Below, one piece after another: positions 24,151 to 33,133 of a stretch of 40,423 nucleotides of DNA (the first letter of the stretch is position 1; each line of letters begins with the position of its first letter). Origin of the DNA: an uncultured Novosphingobium sp. (GTDB lineage Bacteria > Pseudomonadota > Alphaproteobacteria > Sphingomonadales > Sphingomonadaceae); assembly GCA_946886365.1 (NCBI GenBank), contig CAMPIM010000019.1, positions 1 through 40,423 on the forward strand, read 5' to 3'. Below the pieces are notes generated by a model. It had not been told where the DNA came from. It was given only the letters and a program-made list of their open reading frames with translations, and ran no database searches. A program made the position numbers and the translations under genes.

Positions 24151-25632
24151 TCAGCGGTAGATGGCCTGGCAAACCGCGCCGCGCCAACCGGCGATAAGCT
24201 GATCTCTCTGAACAGCGGGTAGTGTTGGGCTAAACCGCCGGTCGGGCGTTACGCACGACACGGCTTCGGGGAGCGCCGTCCAGACGCCCGTTGCCGCTCC
24301 GGCGAGAAAGGCGGCGCCCAGTGCCGTGGTCTCGATGTTGGCGGGCCTTATGATGGTGAGGTCCAGTATGTCGGCTAGGAACTGGCACAACCAGTCGTTG
24401 GCCACCATTCCGCCATCCACTTTAAGCTCGTCAGGCTGCACGGCGCTGTCGAGCGCCATGGCGTTCAGCAGGTCCGCGCTCTGATAGGCAACGCATTCCA
24501 GCGCCGCACGCACGATATGTTCAGGACCCGTGGCGAAGGTCATTCCCGTCAGCATGGCCCTTACATGCGGGTTCCAGTGTGGAGCGCCCAAGCCGACAAA
24601 GGCGGGGACGAGATAGACGCCGCCATTGTCGGGCAAGGACCGCGCCATGGATTCGGCCTCGGCTGCCGTGGCGACCAGGCCTAGCTTGTCTCGTGTCCAT
24701 CTGACGGCCGCGCCCGCGACGAAGAAAGCCCCTTCGATCGCGTAGCTGACGCTTCCATTGGAATGGCAGGCGACGGTGGACAGCATCCGGTGCTTCGATC
24801 GGCAGATCTGCTCTCCCGTGTTCAGCATCGCGAACCCGCCAGTTCCCAGCGTGACCTTTGCGCCGCCCCGGTCCAGGCACCCCTGGCCAATCAACGCGGC
24901 CTGTTGATCCCCGACCATTCCAGCGATGGGCGGCGATACGCCCAGGATATTCTTGTCCGATGTCCCGAAGAGGCAATCATTCTCACGCACTTCAGGCAAT
25001 ATCTGCATCGGGATGCCGAACATTCGGCACAGATCCGGACACCATGCCATCTTGGCAATGTCGAACAGCAAGGTCCGGCTGGCGTTGGTTGCGTCGGTCG
25101 CATGCACCTTTCCCGCTGTCAGGCGCCACAGCAGGAAACAGTCGATGGTGCCGAAGGCCAGTTGCCCCTTTTCCGCGCGGTCGCGCGCACCGGGGATTGT
25201 TTCGAGCAGCCAGGCAAGCTTGCTGGCGGTGAAGTAGGAATCGAGCAGAAGGCCGGTGCGGCTGGTGACTTCAGGTTCGAGGCCATCCGCGATGAACCGG
25301 CTGCAAAGGTCCGCGCCGCGCCTGTCCTGCCAGACGATGGCCGGATGGATGGGCTGTCCGCTTTCACGGTCCCACAGCAGGCAGGTTTCGCGCTGATTGG
25401 CGATCCCGATGGCGGTAACGTCCAGCCCCGTGCGATGCGCCTCGTCCAACGCCTCGCGCGCGGTCGCCACGACGTCGCGCCATATCGCTTCGGGATCATG
25501 TTCGACCCATCCGTCGGCGGGATAATATTGTTTCAGGTCGATTTGCGCGGCGCTCCGCACGGTGGCTGTTTCATCGATCAACAGCGATCGGGTGGATGTG
25601 GTCCCCTGATCGATCGCGAGCACCGCCTTCAT
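24151..25632 (-). CDS. glpK: Glycerol kinase
   Basis: 493 residues, close to the 502 of E. coli GlpK. The FGGY-fold landmarks are the N-terminal AIDQGTTSTRSLL, WVEHDPEAIW, GIANQRET, IVWQDRR, GTIDCFLLWRLT, then DQQAALIGQGC, KVTLGTGGFAMLNTG, GVYLVPAFVGLGAPHW and the VDGGMVANDWLCQFLADIL signature. It phosphorylates glycerol to sn-glycerol 3-phosphate in the cytosol. I chose the ATG at 25,632 (MKAVLAIDQG) because GGAGGG lies about 5 nt upstream and the family starts there. No glpF or glpD is nearby. A related polyol kinase role cannot be excluded. Confidence 0.9.
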   Translation of the reverse strand: MKAVLAIDQGTTSTRSLLIDETATVRSAAQIDLKQYYPADGWVEHDPEAIWRDVVATAREALDEAHRTGLDVTAIGIANQRETCLLWDRESGQPIHPAIVWQDRRGADLCSRFIADGLEPEVTSRTGLLLDSYFTASKLAWLLETIPGARDRAEKGQLAFGTIDCFLLWRLTAGKVHATDATNASRTLLFDIAKMAWCPDLCRMFGIPMQILPEVRENDCLFGTSDKNILGVSPPIAGMVGDQQAALIGQGCLDRGGAKVTLGTGGFAMLNTGEQICRSKHRMLSTVACHSNGSVSYAIEGAFFVAGAAVRWTRDKLGLVATAAEAESMARSLPDNGGVYLVPAFVGLGAPHWNPHVRAMLTGMTFATGPEHIVRAALECVAYQSADLLNAMALDSAVQPDELKVDGGMVANDWLCQFLADILDLTIIRPANIETTALGAAFLAGAATGVWTALPEAVSCVTPDRRFSPTLPAVQRDQLIAGWRGAVCQAIYR

Positions 25633-25757
25633 CCTACCCTCCGCCTTGCGGTTCATCCCCATGCCGACCATGATCTCACAGAATCTGGATTATTCTACGC
25701 TACATTCGCGACTGGGCGTCAGTCGGCGGGCAGGCACGGTCGATCCATCCTGGCGTC

Positions 25758-26549
25758 TCAGGGCAGATCGGGCACCCAGTTGACGCCGTTGATGTGACCT
25801 CCGCCGTCCACGAACAGCGTGTTGCCGGTGACATAGCGCGCGTCCTCGCTGGCCAGGAACAAGGCTGCGCCGCCAATGTCCTTTTCCGGGTCGCCCATGC
25901 GTCCCATCGGATTGGCGCGCTCGGCATCGGCGGCGAGTTCGGGCTGAAGTGCTTTGAAATGGTTGAACGAGGCGGATGCGGCGCCCGGGCAAATGATGTT
26001 GGCGCAGATGCCAAAACCGGCCCATTCCCGCGCCACGGTGCGGGTAAGCGTGCGAAGCGCTTCCTTGCCCACATTATAATCGGCAGTCCCCATATGCGCG
26101 TTGACGCCGTTCAGGGAACAGAGGCTGATGATCCGCCCCCAGCCGTTCGCCTTCATATGAGGAAAGGCGCGCATCATCGCCCATTTGGGACCGAACAGGT
26201 TGATGTCGAAGGATTCATGGAAATATTCGTCGCCCATCGCTTCGGCGCGGGCAAAGCCCCGGCCGCGATAGGCGTTGTTGACCAATATATCGATGCTGCC
26301 GAACTGATCGACAGCCGCATCCACGGCCGCCTCCATCTGCGCGCGATCCGTAACGTCGGTGCGCACGAAGCGCGCCCGGCCGCCCTCTGCGACAATCGCA
26401 TCTGCCGCAGCCGTTCCCTTGCCTGCATCGAATTCGGCGATGATCACCGCCGCGCCCGCGCGCGCAAAACGTCGAGCGACGCCGAGGCCAATGCCATCAC
26501 CCCCGCCCGTTATCACTGCGACCTTTCCGTTCAGCCGATTATCGGACAT
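25758..26549 (-). CDS. Short-chain dehydrogenase/reductase
   Basis: 263 residues. It has the Rossmann TGGGDGIG at 14-21, NNAY at 91-94, and a catalytic set Ser145, Tyr158 and Lys162 (YNVGK), with a C-terminal SDR end (ARYVTGNTLFVDGGGHINGV). It would interconvert an alcohol and ketone with NAD(P). The start at 26,549 has AGGAG 7 nt upstream. It is 125 bp upstream of glpK in the same direction and divergent from the ketosteroid-dehydrogenase-like flavoprotein, a pairing often seen in steroid- or cyclic-ketone-type catabolism. Confidence 0.92.
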   Translation of the reverse strand: MSDNRLNGKVAVITGGGDGIGLGVARRFARAGAAVIIAEFDAGKGTAAADAIVAEGGRARFVRTDVTDRAQMEAAVDAAVDQFGSIDILVNNAYRGRGFARAEAMGDEYFHESFDINLFGPKWAMMRAFPHMKANGWGRIISLCSLNGVNAHMGTADYNVGKEALRTLTRTVAREWAGFGICANIICPGAASASFNHFKALQPELAADAERANPMGRMGDPEKDIGGAALFLASEDARYVTGNTLFVDGGGHINGVNWVPDLP

Positions 26550-26692
26550 TCTCACTCTCCTGGAACTTATTGGAAATGTTGGGCGGGGCAGACCTGACGA
26601 ACAGGCATCAGCGATTATATTGACGCTCCTGTGGAAGTACAGCAGCGCCATTTATCCCTTACGCTTCACTTGCGGCGTCGGATAGCTATAGA

Positions 26693-26724
26693 CGCTGCAT
26701 GTCGGGAAGCGTCGCTATGCAGCG
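26693..26724. promoter_or_regulatory. Inverted repeat upstream of the flavoprotein gene
   Basis: CGCTGCAT and ATGCAGCG are perfect 8-bp arms 16 nt apart, in the divergent gap between the SDR and flavoprotein genes. It could be a dimeric regulator site or a leader hairpin. No matching regulator gene is adjacent. Confidence 0.35.
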
Positions 26725-26759
26725 GAATCCTGGGCAAATACACAAACAGGGGCAAAGCG

Positions 26760-28400
26760 TTGCGCGATTATCAGGCTGATTTCATTGTCGTGGGAAGTGG
26801 GGCAGGTGGCCTGGTCGGTGCGATTGCCGCCAAGTTGAACGGCCTCAATCCGCTGGTAATCGAGAAAACCGACCGTTGGGGCGGGACGAGCGCCCTGTCT
26901 GGCGGCGGGGTCTGGATACCCAATAATCCGCTGATGGAGCGGGACGGGGTGGAAGACAGTTTCGAGGCAGCGCTTGCCTATATGGAAGCGACCATCGGAG
27001 ATGTCGGCCCGGCGAGCAGCAAAGAGCGCAAGACCGCCTATCTGAATGTTGGTCCGCAGATGGTGCTGGCCCTGGAACAGCAGGGCCTTGGCTGGGTCCG
27101 GGCACCAAGATACCCCGACTATCATCAGGATCAGCCGGGCGCGCGCGTGGGCCGGACGCTGGAAGGCGTAAACTTCGACGGCAAAAAGCTGGGCGACTGG
27201 CTCAATACGATGCGCAAATCGGACATGCCATCAATGGTAATGGGCACCGACGACGCGCCCGTGATACCGGTGATGCTACGGTCGTTAAAGGCGTTCTCCA
27301 GGTTCATGGGTATCATCGCGCGCACGGCCGCCTGGCGTGTACGCGGGCGCGAACCGTTGTGCCTGGGCGGGACATTGATGGGGCAGCTGATGGTCATCGT
27401 TCAGCGCCTGGGCATACCCGTCCTTCTGGATAGCCCGCTCAAGTCGCTGATCCAGGATGGCGATAAAGTGGTGGGCGTCGTGATCGGCGAGGGGGAGGCC
27501 GAACGGCGGATCATGGCGCCGCGCGGCGTGCTGCTGACCACCGGCGGATTTGCGAAGAACAGCGAGTATCGCAGGCAATTTCAGGATGTCAGCGGCGAAT
27601 GGAGCCCGGCCAGCCCCGGCGATACCGGCGATGCGCACCAGATCGGCGCGGAGGTGGGTGCCGAACTCGCCCTGATGGATGCTGCCACATGGTATCCCGT
27701 GTCGATCCTGCCGAACGGCACCATCAATGTCGGCATCTGGGAACGCACCTTGCCCGGATCGATCATCGTCGATTCTTCGGGGCAGCGCTACACGAATGAG
27801 GCAGCGTCCTATGTCAACGCGGGGCGGGCCATGCTGGACCGTGACAAGACCGTGGCGGCGGTGCCGAGCTGGCTGATCTTCGATGCGCGCTATCGCAGTC
27901 GTTATTTCTTCGGGGGCACACCGCCGGGGATGAACGGGGAACTGGTGAAAAACGGCTTTTTCGTCAAGGCGCCGACGCTTGACCAGCTTGCCGCGAAAAT
28001 CGGGATCGATGCGGCGGGCCTCAACCGGACGGTCGAGCGCGTAAACGCGATGGCGAAGACCGGGGTCGATGAGGATTTCGGTCGTGGCGACAATGTGTAC
28101 GACCAATATTATGGCGATCCCGGCAATCAGCCGAACCCATCCTTCGGCCCCATCGACAAGGCACCATTTTACGCGACGCGCTTTTACCCCGGTGACCTGA
28201 GTACCAAGGGGGGACTGATGGCCGACGAACATGCGCGGGTGCTGCGCGCGGATGGCAGCGTCATCGAAGGGCTGTACGCCGCAGGCAATTGCGCTGCCCC
28301 GGTCATGGGCAGGACCTATCCTGGTGCAGGCGCTACGTTAGGTCCGGCCATGGTATTCGCCTGGATTGCGGGTCAACACAGCGCAGCGGCGGCTGCGTAA
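26760..28400 (+). CDS. FAD-binding dehydrogenase, 3-ketosteroid Delta1-dehydrogenase/fumarate reductase type
   Basis: 546 residues from a TTG at 26,760 (AGGGG 8 nt upstream). This puts the FAD motif VVGSGAGG at residues 10-17, as in the family; a GTG 129 nt earlier would add an unlikely basic tail. EKTDRWGGTSALSGGGVWIP matches the KstD/Fcc flavoprotein block. The C-terminal block is STKGGLMADEHARVLRADGS, GLYAAGNCAAPVMG, then YPGAGATLGPAMVFAWIAG, typical of ketosteroid dehydrogenase-like enzymes. It would add or remove a double bond next to a ketone. The steroid itself is not proven. It is divergent from an SDR gene that could supply the ketone. Confidence 0.88.
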   Translation: MRDYQADFIVVGSGAGGLVGAIAAKLNGLNPLVIEKTDRWGGTSALSGGGVWIPNNPLMERDGVEDSFEAALAYMEATIGDVGPASSKERKTAYLNVGPQMVLALEQQGLGWVRAPRYPDYHQDQPGARVGRTLEGVNFDGKKLGDWLNTMRKSDMPSMVMGTDDAPVIPVMLRSLKAFSRFMGIIARTAAWRVRGREPLCLGGTLMGQLMVIVQRLGIPVLLDSPLKSLIQDGDKVVGVVIGEGEAERRIMAPRGVLLTTGGFAKNSEYRRQFQDVSGEWSPASPGDTGDAHQIGAEVGAELALMDAATWYPVSILPNGTINVGIWERTLPGSIIVDSSGQRYTNEAASYVNAGRAMLDRDKTVAAVPSWLIFDARYRSRYFFGGTPPGMNGELVKNGFFVKAPTLDQLAAKIGIDAAGLNRTVERVNAMAKTGVDEDFGRGDNVYDQYYGDPGNQPNPSFGPIDKAPFYATRFYPGDLSTKGGLMADEHARVLRADGSVIEGLYAAGNCAAPVMGRTYPGAGATLGPAMVFAWIAGQHSAAAAA

Positions 28401-28437
28401 AGCTTGAGCCGGGCCAGCGATCTTTAGGGCAATGGGC

Positions 28438-28469
28438 GCCGTCGTCGCGTAGATATGCGAGACGACGGC
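28438..28469. terminator. Hairpin between convergent flavoprotein and dadA genes
   Basis: GCCGTCGTC and GACGACGGC are 9-bp arms around a 14-nt loop, lying between two converging genes. There is no U-run, so it is a likely but non-canonical shared transcript end. Confidence 0.45.
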
Positions 28470-28495
28470 TCCATGTCGTATGCGCCGCGCAAGCG

Positions 28496-29749
28496 TCAGC
28501 GATATCGGGCTATGGAAAGATCGGCCGTTTCGATCGCCGGTCTCCGGTTGGAAATAATGTCCGCGATCACATGTCCGGACCCGCAGGCCATGGTCCAGCC
28601 AAGCGTGCCATGGCCGGTGTTCAGATAGAGGTTCGGGATATGCGTAGCGCCGATAACAGGCGTGCCGTCCGGCGTCATGGGACGCAGGCCCGACCAGAAG
28701 CTGGCATGGCCAAGATTGCCGGACGCCGGAAATAAGGACTCAACCGAATATTCCAGCGTGTCGCGACGCTTGTCCGGGAGGTTTGTCGAGAAGCCTGAAA
28801 GCTCTGCCATGCCGCCCACCCGGATGCGGTCGCCCAGCCGCGTAATCGCCACCTTGAAGCTTTCATCCAGCAGCGTGGAAACAGGGGCGCGTTCCGCATC
28901 GGTTATGGGAACGGTTATCGAATAGCCCTTCACCGGATAGACCGGCAGCTTGATCCCCAGCGGCGCCACCAGCAGCGGGGAATAGCTGCCCATCGCGACG
29001 ATGAACGCATCTGCCTTGATCAGTCCCTTGTCGGTTTCGACATGATCGATCGCGCCTTTATCCGTGACGAGCCGCTTGATCTTGTGGTCGTGCAGAAAAG
29101 TGACGCCCGCCGCTTTTGCCATGAGGGCAAGAGCGTTGGTGAACTTGAAGCAGTCGCCGGTTTCGTCATTGGGCAGGCGCAGGCCGCCCACGATCGGCGA
29201 CTGGCTGTTAGCAAGGCCCGGTTCGGCCGCGATGCAGCCTGACCGGTCGAGCACTTCGAAGGGAATGCCATCTGCCTTCAGCACGGCTACATCCTTGCCG
29301 ATGCCGTCCATTTGCTTGTGTTCTCGAAACAGCTGGAGCGTGCCCTGGGTCCGTTCATCATAGGCTATGCCGGTTTCGTGGCGGAGCGTGATGAGTTGGT
29401 CGCGGCTGAACTCGGCCAGGCGCACCATGCGGCTCTTGTTCACGGCATAGGCCTTTTCCGTGCAGTTGCCGAGCATGGCCACCATCCAGCGCCACATGGC
29501 GGCATCGAAGGTCGGGCGAAGGATGAGCGGCGCGTGCTGCATGAACAGCCAGCGCAGCGCCTTCATCGGTATGCCCGGTGCAGCCCAGGGCGAAGCATAG
29601 CCGGGCGAAATCTCTCCGGCGTTGCCGAAGCTGGTTTCAAGGGCCGGGCCGGGCTGCCGGTCGATCACGACGACTTCATGGCCCGCTTTGGCGAGATACC
29701 AGGCCGAAGTCACGCCGATGACCCCGCTTCCCAGAATGGCGACCTTCAT
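28496..29749 (-). CDS. dadA: D-amino acid dehydrogenase small subunit DadA
   Basis: 417 residues, the family length. FAD fold at the N-terminus ([20 protein letters not shown], with G7-x-G9-x-x-G12), the family block [35 protein letters not shown], and the C-terminal [14 protein letters not shown] and [20 protein letters not shown]. It oxidises D-amino acids, above all D-alanine, to keto acids plus ammonia at the inner membrane, passing electrons to quinone. It overlaps the racemase gene by four bases as second gene of the unit. The pair lets cells use L-alanine through D-alanine. Confidence 0.95.
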   Translation of the reverse strand: MKVAILGSGVIGVTSAWYLAKAGHEVVVIDRQPGPALETSFGNAGEISPGYASPWAAPGIPMKALRWLFMQHAPLILRPTFDAAMWRWMVAMLGNCTEKAYAVNKSRMVRLAEFSRDQLITLRHETGIAYDERTQGTLQLFREHKQMDGIGKDVAVLKADGIPFEVLDRSGCIAAEPGLANSQSPIVGGLRLPNDETGDCFKFTNALALMAKAAGVTFLHDHKIKRLVTDKGAIDHVETDKGLIKADAFIVAMGSYSPLLVAPLGIKLPVYPVKGYSITVPITDAERAPVSTLLDESFKVAITRLGDRIRVGGMAELSGFSTNLPDKRRDTLEYSVESLFPASGNLGHASFWSGLRPMTPDGTPVIGATHIPNLYLNTGHGTLGWTMACGSGHVIADIISNRRPAIETADLSIARYR

Positions 29750-30876
29750 GCTGTCATACTCCGCTTTTGCTCGATGGCCTGCGCGGCGTGATATTCACGG
29801 GCGTATCGGTGGCCGAGTTGGGTGAGGATTTCGTACGAAATGGTGCCCGCGTCGGCCGCGACATCGTCGATCGACTGATGGGGGCCGAGCAGTTCGACTG
29901 GCGCGCCGGGATAGAGCAGCATGTCGGGAACGTCCGTCACGTCGAGCGTGATACTGTCCATCGACACCCTGCCGACGATCGGCACCCTGATATTGCCGAT
30001 GAAGGCCGCCCCACGGTTGCTGAGATGGCGTGGCCAGCCGTCCGCGTAGCCGACAGGAATGGTTGCGATGTGCGATACGCGCTCTGCCGTGTGGGAGAGG
30101 CCATATCCAACGCCTGTTCCGGGAGTGACAGTGCGTAGCTGCGCGATCCGCGCCTCCAGCGAAACGACCGGGCGCATGGGATTGAACCCGTCCTGCGGCG
30201 CCCCGCCGTAAAGCGCGATCCCGGCGCGCACGACCTCATAATGAGGGTGATCGAGAAAACTGCCGCCGCTATTGTCCAGCGAACGCGGCACATCGGGGAA
30301 GTGGCGGGCAAAATCGTTGAAGGCGGCGACCTGCCTGTCATTGAAGGCGGAAGAGGGATCGTCGGCGCAGGCAAGGTGGCTCATGATGAGCACGAGGTCG
30401 ATGCCGTTCAGGAGCGATCGGTCAGCAAGGATCGCCTTCGCGTCTTCCGGGGAAAGGCCGAGCCGTGACATGCCACTGTCGATCTGAAGCGCTGCGGGAA
30501 GGGGGCGGCCCGTTGCTTGCGCGAGGCCCGACCAGCGCCTGATCTGATCGAGGGAATTGAGGACGGGCGTCGCGCCCGCGTCCAGGCACTGCCGTTCGGC
30601 TCCGGGCTGGAGGCCATTCAGCACGAAAAGCTGGACCGGGTCGGGGAGGTCAGGTTTGAGCGCCAGCGCCTCGTTCAGTTGCGCCACGAAGAAATGGCGG
30701 CAACCCGCTTCCAGCAAGGCGGACGCTACCGCCGAAGCGCCAGTGCCATAAGCATCAGCCTTCACCACGCCAGCCACCTCCGCAGGTGCCACGCGGCGCG
30801 CGATGATGCGGTAGTTTTCCACAAGGGCGTCCAAGTCGATGCGTAACACCGCGCCCGCGCAATCCCGCGATCCCAT
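29746..30876 (-). CDS. Alanine racemase, catabolic type
   Basis: 376 residues. The PLP lysine is Lys39 ([10 protein letters not shown]). [45 protein letters not shown] and [15 protein letters not shown] are family marks, ending with [14 protein letters not shown]. It interconverts L- and D-alanine. Being joined to dadA and divergent from an Lrp-type regulator makes it the catabolic (dadX-like) form rather than a cell-wall housekeeping copy. The ATG is at 30,876. Its ribosome binding site GAGGGGG (8 nt upstream) is one arm of a hairpin (30,883-30,913). Confidence 0.93.
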   Translation of the reverse strand: MGSRDCAGAVLRIDLDALVENYRIIARRVAPAEVAGVVKADAYGTGASAVASALLEAGCRHFFVAQLNEALALKPDLPDPVQLFVLNGLQPGAERQCLDAGATPVLNSLDQIRRWSGLAQATGRPLPAALQIDSGMSRLGLSPEDAKAILADRSLLNGIDLVLIMSHLACADDPSSAFNDRQVAAFNDFARHFPDVPRSLDNSGGSFLDHPHYEVVRAGIALYGGAPQDGFNPMRPVVSLEARIAQLRTVTPGTGVGYGLSHTAERVSHIATIPVGYADGWPRHLSNRGAAFIGNIRVPIVGRVSMDSITLDVTDVPDMLLYPGAPVELLGPHQSIDDVAADAGTISYEILTQLGHRYAREYHAAQAIEQKRSMTA

Positions 30877-30882
30877 TTAGCG

Positions 30883-30913
30883 ATCCCCCTCATGCATTTT
30901 GTAGAGGGGGGAT
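30883..30913 (-). promoter_or_regulatory. Leader hairpin that can hide the racemase ribosome binding site
   Basis: On the racemase mRNA, CCCCCTC pairs with GAGGGGG around a 12-nt loop. The second arm is the ribosome binding site, 8 nt before the ATG. It could lower translation until opened. As DNA it could also be a binding site for the adjacent Lrp-type protein. Confidence 0.45.
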
Positions 30914-30948
30914 TGTGCCTTTTTCTCCCAAAGTGACGCAGTATGTTC

Positions 30949-30954
30949 TATAAT
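30949..30954 (+). promoter_or_regulatory. -10 element of the lrp-type gene
   Basis: A perfect TATAAT 41 bp before the regulator's ATG. No good -35 hexamer is found at 16-18 bp, so the promoter may be weak or activator-dependent. Confidence 0.4.
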
Positions 30955-30994
30955 TTCGATATTATTGAGAGAATGTGCGAAGGAATTGGGCGAA

Positions 30995-31471
30995 ATGGCC
31001 GTAGGACTGGATCAGACGGATCGCGCGATCCTGCGCTTGCTAAGGCTCAATGCGAGACGTCCCAATTCCGAGATTGCCGAGGAAGTCGGGCTGTCGCCGT
31101 CAAGCTGTCACCGACGGATCAAGCTGCTGGAAGATGCGGGGGTCATTCGCGGCTATACGGTGCTGACCAGCCCTCTGCGGGTCGGCGAGAATAGCGTGAA
31201 CATATTGGTGCAGGTGACGCTCGACAGGCAGACCGAAGATTATCTGGCACGTTTTGAACATGCCGTCAGGCAATGTCCGGAGATCCGCGAATGTTTCCTG
31301 ATGACGGGCGGGACCGACTATTGGCTGCGCGTCGAAACGGAAAGCGTTGCCGCCTATGAGATCATCCACAGTGAAATCCTGTCCCGGATGCCCGGCGTAG
31401 CGCGCATCAACTCAAGCGTCGCGATGCGCGATGCGCTGAGCCCGCGATCAACAGGGCCTAGGGGCCGTTAG
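30995..31471 (+). CDS. Lrp/AsnC-family regulator of the alanine catabolic unit
   Basis: 158 residues from the ATG at 30,995 (AAGGA 10 nt upstream; a TTG 30 nt earlier is less likely). The N-terminal helix-turn-helix is LDQTDRAILRLLRLNARRPN then SEIAEEVGLSPSSCHRRIKLLEDAGVI. The C-terminal RAM sensor domain is VNILVQVTLDRQTEDYL, CPEIRECFLMTGGTDYWLRV and RMPGVARINSSVAM. Its divergent place next to racemase-dadA matches the alanine-sensing regulators (BkdR/DadR type) that switch on dad genes. Confidence 0.92.
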   Translation: MAVGLDQTDRAILRLLRLNARRPNSEIAEEVGLSPSSCHRRIKLLEDAGVIRGYTVLTSPLRVGENSVNILVQVTLDRQTEDYLARFEHAVRQCPEIRECFLMTGGTDYWLRVETESVAAYEIIHSEILSRMPGVARINSSVAMRDALSPRSTGPRGR

Positions 31472-31611
31472 GGCAGGGCGTTCCCCGGGTGAACATCGGT
31501 CAGCCTGACTCCGCGGCGGCGTTCGCTTGTACCATCCAAGGGATTTCGACGGGGAATCGGCCAATTTCCGCTCAGGCGGAACAATGCGCCATCATTACAT
31601 ATTTCTAATTT

Positions 31612-31642
31612 TTGACACAGTTGACGATCGTCAACTTATGGT
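31612..31642 (+). promoter_or_regulatory. Promoter with embedded perfect palindrome, proposed TetR operator 1
   Basis: The -35 TTGACA (31,612-31,617) is followed by the 16-bp perfect palindrome GTTGACGATCGTCAAC (31,620-31,635) and a -10-like TATGGT (31,637-31,642). A dimer bound there would block polymerase. Related sites are at 32,971-32,986 and 36,924-36,939. Confidence 0.6.
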
Positions 31643-31741
31643 CCAACATCCGGTTAGCGCATCCCCTCGAATCGCGGCGGGCCAACGGCATTTCCGGGCG
31701 ATTGGAGTGAGACGACGTCCAGTTTATCAATGGAGTGCCTG

Positions 31742-32809
31742 ATGACTACCGATTTTGCCGACCAGTTCCGTCCGGTAGCGCCGCCTTACGTGATCGAAAA
31801 CGCCTATACGGAAGATCAGCGTCAGCGGATATTCAAGGTTGTGCGGGAGAATGGCCCATGGCCGCTCATCCTCGCCGAAAACTTCAAGTCTCCCGAAGAA
31901 GTCGTCGCCGCAGTGGGTGGCGTAATTCCTGAAGGCATGACCCTCACCTGGGACATGATCCTGCAAGGCAGCGGAACGTTCCGTGGATACATCGCCCGTC
32001 AGGGTGTATGCTTCTATCCTGAACTGAACGATTGCTACTATAACTCCAAGTTCCTCGAAATGTCGCGCAACTATTGGGGCGCGAAATATGCTGAGCCAGA
32101 GACGTTTCTGATCAACATTCAGGGGCCGACCCTTATCGGTGGGCCGCCGCATCTCGACGGCACGGTCTTCCGTGGCATGACCATGGAAAACACGCCGATC
32201 TGGCTTCTGTTGACGATGGCCAAGTCGCGCCTGTTCGAGCAGTGGCGGAGCAAGAAGATGCAGGTCACCGGCTGGTATTATAAGGGCAATATCGGCGGCG
32301 GATTCAACTATTGGCCGGACGGTCCGCGCGGCGAACCCAAGCAGATCACCGCGCCTATGTGGGGTCGCGCGGTCGTTGCCGAGAACGAAATGATGTTCCA
32401 CCACGCTCAGGCGACCGGCCCGCTTGCGATGCGTCGTTCCGAAGGTCTGGATATCAGCAGCGTGATGGCACCCGATCCGACGGTCGAAGGCGGTTGGCGG
32501 ATCGAGACCAACGGCGTGGTCAATCAGCAGTTGCCGGCAGATGAAGTGCGCCTGCTGGTTCACTGGGGCGCACGAGTGTTCATGGACATGGCCGACCTGA
32601 AGCGGACGTTCGACCACACGGACGACATCACGCACGACCAGGCTTTGAACATGCTGATGGACGAAGCCCGCAACCGTGGCGCTCAGTTCGAAACGCCGAC
32701 CGATCCGCTGACCGATCGCGCGTTCATCGGCATGCTCAGCCAGGTGTTCGCCGTGAACGGTCCGACGAACATTCCGGCTGACATGGACGAGGCGCCGCTC
32801 GCGGCCTGA
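31742..32809 (+). CDS. Unrecognised enzyme, possible Fe(II)/2-oxoglutarate-type oxygenase
   Basis: 355 residues from the ATG at 31,742 (GGAG 6 nt upstream; an earlier in-frame ATG at 31,730 would overlap that site). No signal peptide or membrane helix. I do not recognise the family with certainty. GPPHLDG gives His137-x-Asp139, and FHHAQATGPLAMRR gives His220/221 followed 10-11 residues on by Arg231/232. HxD, a distal His and a following Arg in this order are the metal and 2-oxoglutarate ligands of the double-stranded beta-helix oxygenases, with a spacing like that of phytanoyl-CoA-type members. The N-terminus has many aromatic residues (GVCFYPELNDCYYNSKF, NYWGAKYAEPETF). It has its own regulated promoter and precedes a TonB receptor under the same kind of site, so it may act on the imported compound. 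The triad is inference. Confidence 0.55.
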   Translation: MTTDFADQFRPVAPPYVIENAYTEDQRQRIFKVVRENGPWPLILAENFKSPEEVVAAVGGVIPEGMTLTWDMILQGSGTFRGYIARQGVCFYPELNDCYYNSKFLEMSRNYWGAKYAEPETFLINIQGPTLIGGPPHLDGTVFRGMTMENTPIWLLLTMAKSRLFEQWRSKKMQVTGWYYKGNIGGGFNYWPDGPRGEPKQITAPMWGRAVVAENEMMFHHAQATGPLAMRRSEGLDISSVMAPDPTVEGGWRIETNGVVNQQLPADEVRLLVHWGARVFMDMADLKRTFDHTDDITHDQALNMLMDEARNRGAQFETPTDPLTDRAFIGMLSQVFAVNGPTNIPADMDEAPLAA

Positions 32810-32837
32810 TAGCGGATCGTCCGCATATCATAAGGTG

Positions 32838-32878
32838 CAAACGAATGGCGGGCCGGGAACGGCTCGCCATTTGCGTTT
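32838..32878 (+). terminator. Terminator-like hairpin after the oxygenase-like gene
   Basis: AATGGCGGGCCG (32,844-32,855) pairs with CGGCTCGCCATT (32,860-32,871) with one mismatch and a short GGAA loop. An outer AAACG/CGTTT pair extends the stem to 32,839-32,878. There is no long U-run. Confidence 0.5.
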
Positions 32879-32961
32879 CGGGGTGTGCGATGCCTGCGTG
32901 CCGCCCATGATGCCAGCCATAAATGTAATTTTCCGTGGGAGTGGGCCGCAATGATTTCGCC

Positions 32962-32992
32962 TTGACAATGGTTGAAATACGTCAACTATTAC
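32962..32992 (+). promoter_or_regulatory. Promoter with embedded imperfect palindrome, proposed TetR operator 2
   Basis: TTGACA (32,962-32,967), then GTTGAAATACGTCAAC (32,971-32,986), then TATTAC (32,987-32,992). The layout is nearly the same as at 31,612-31,642, with a 19-bp spacer. It drives the TonB receptor and VOC genes. The leader to the receptor start is about 130 nt and holds no other gene. Confidence 0.55.
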
Positions 32993-33133
32993 ACGGGCGA
33001 AATTGGGATCGGTCAGCCAAAGCGCTGATTGGAAGAACATAAATCCCGATCGCCGACGAACCGGTAAATACGACAGTGCCAGTTGCCGCGATGTCCTGGG
33101 TAGATAGGGCATTGCTACAAAAGGGGAGTAGCA

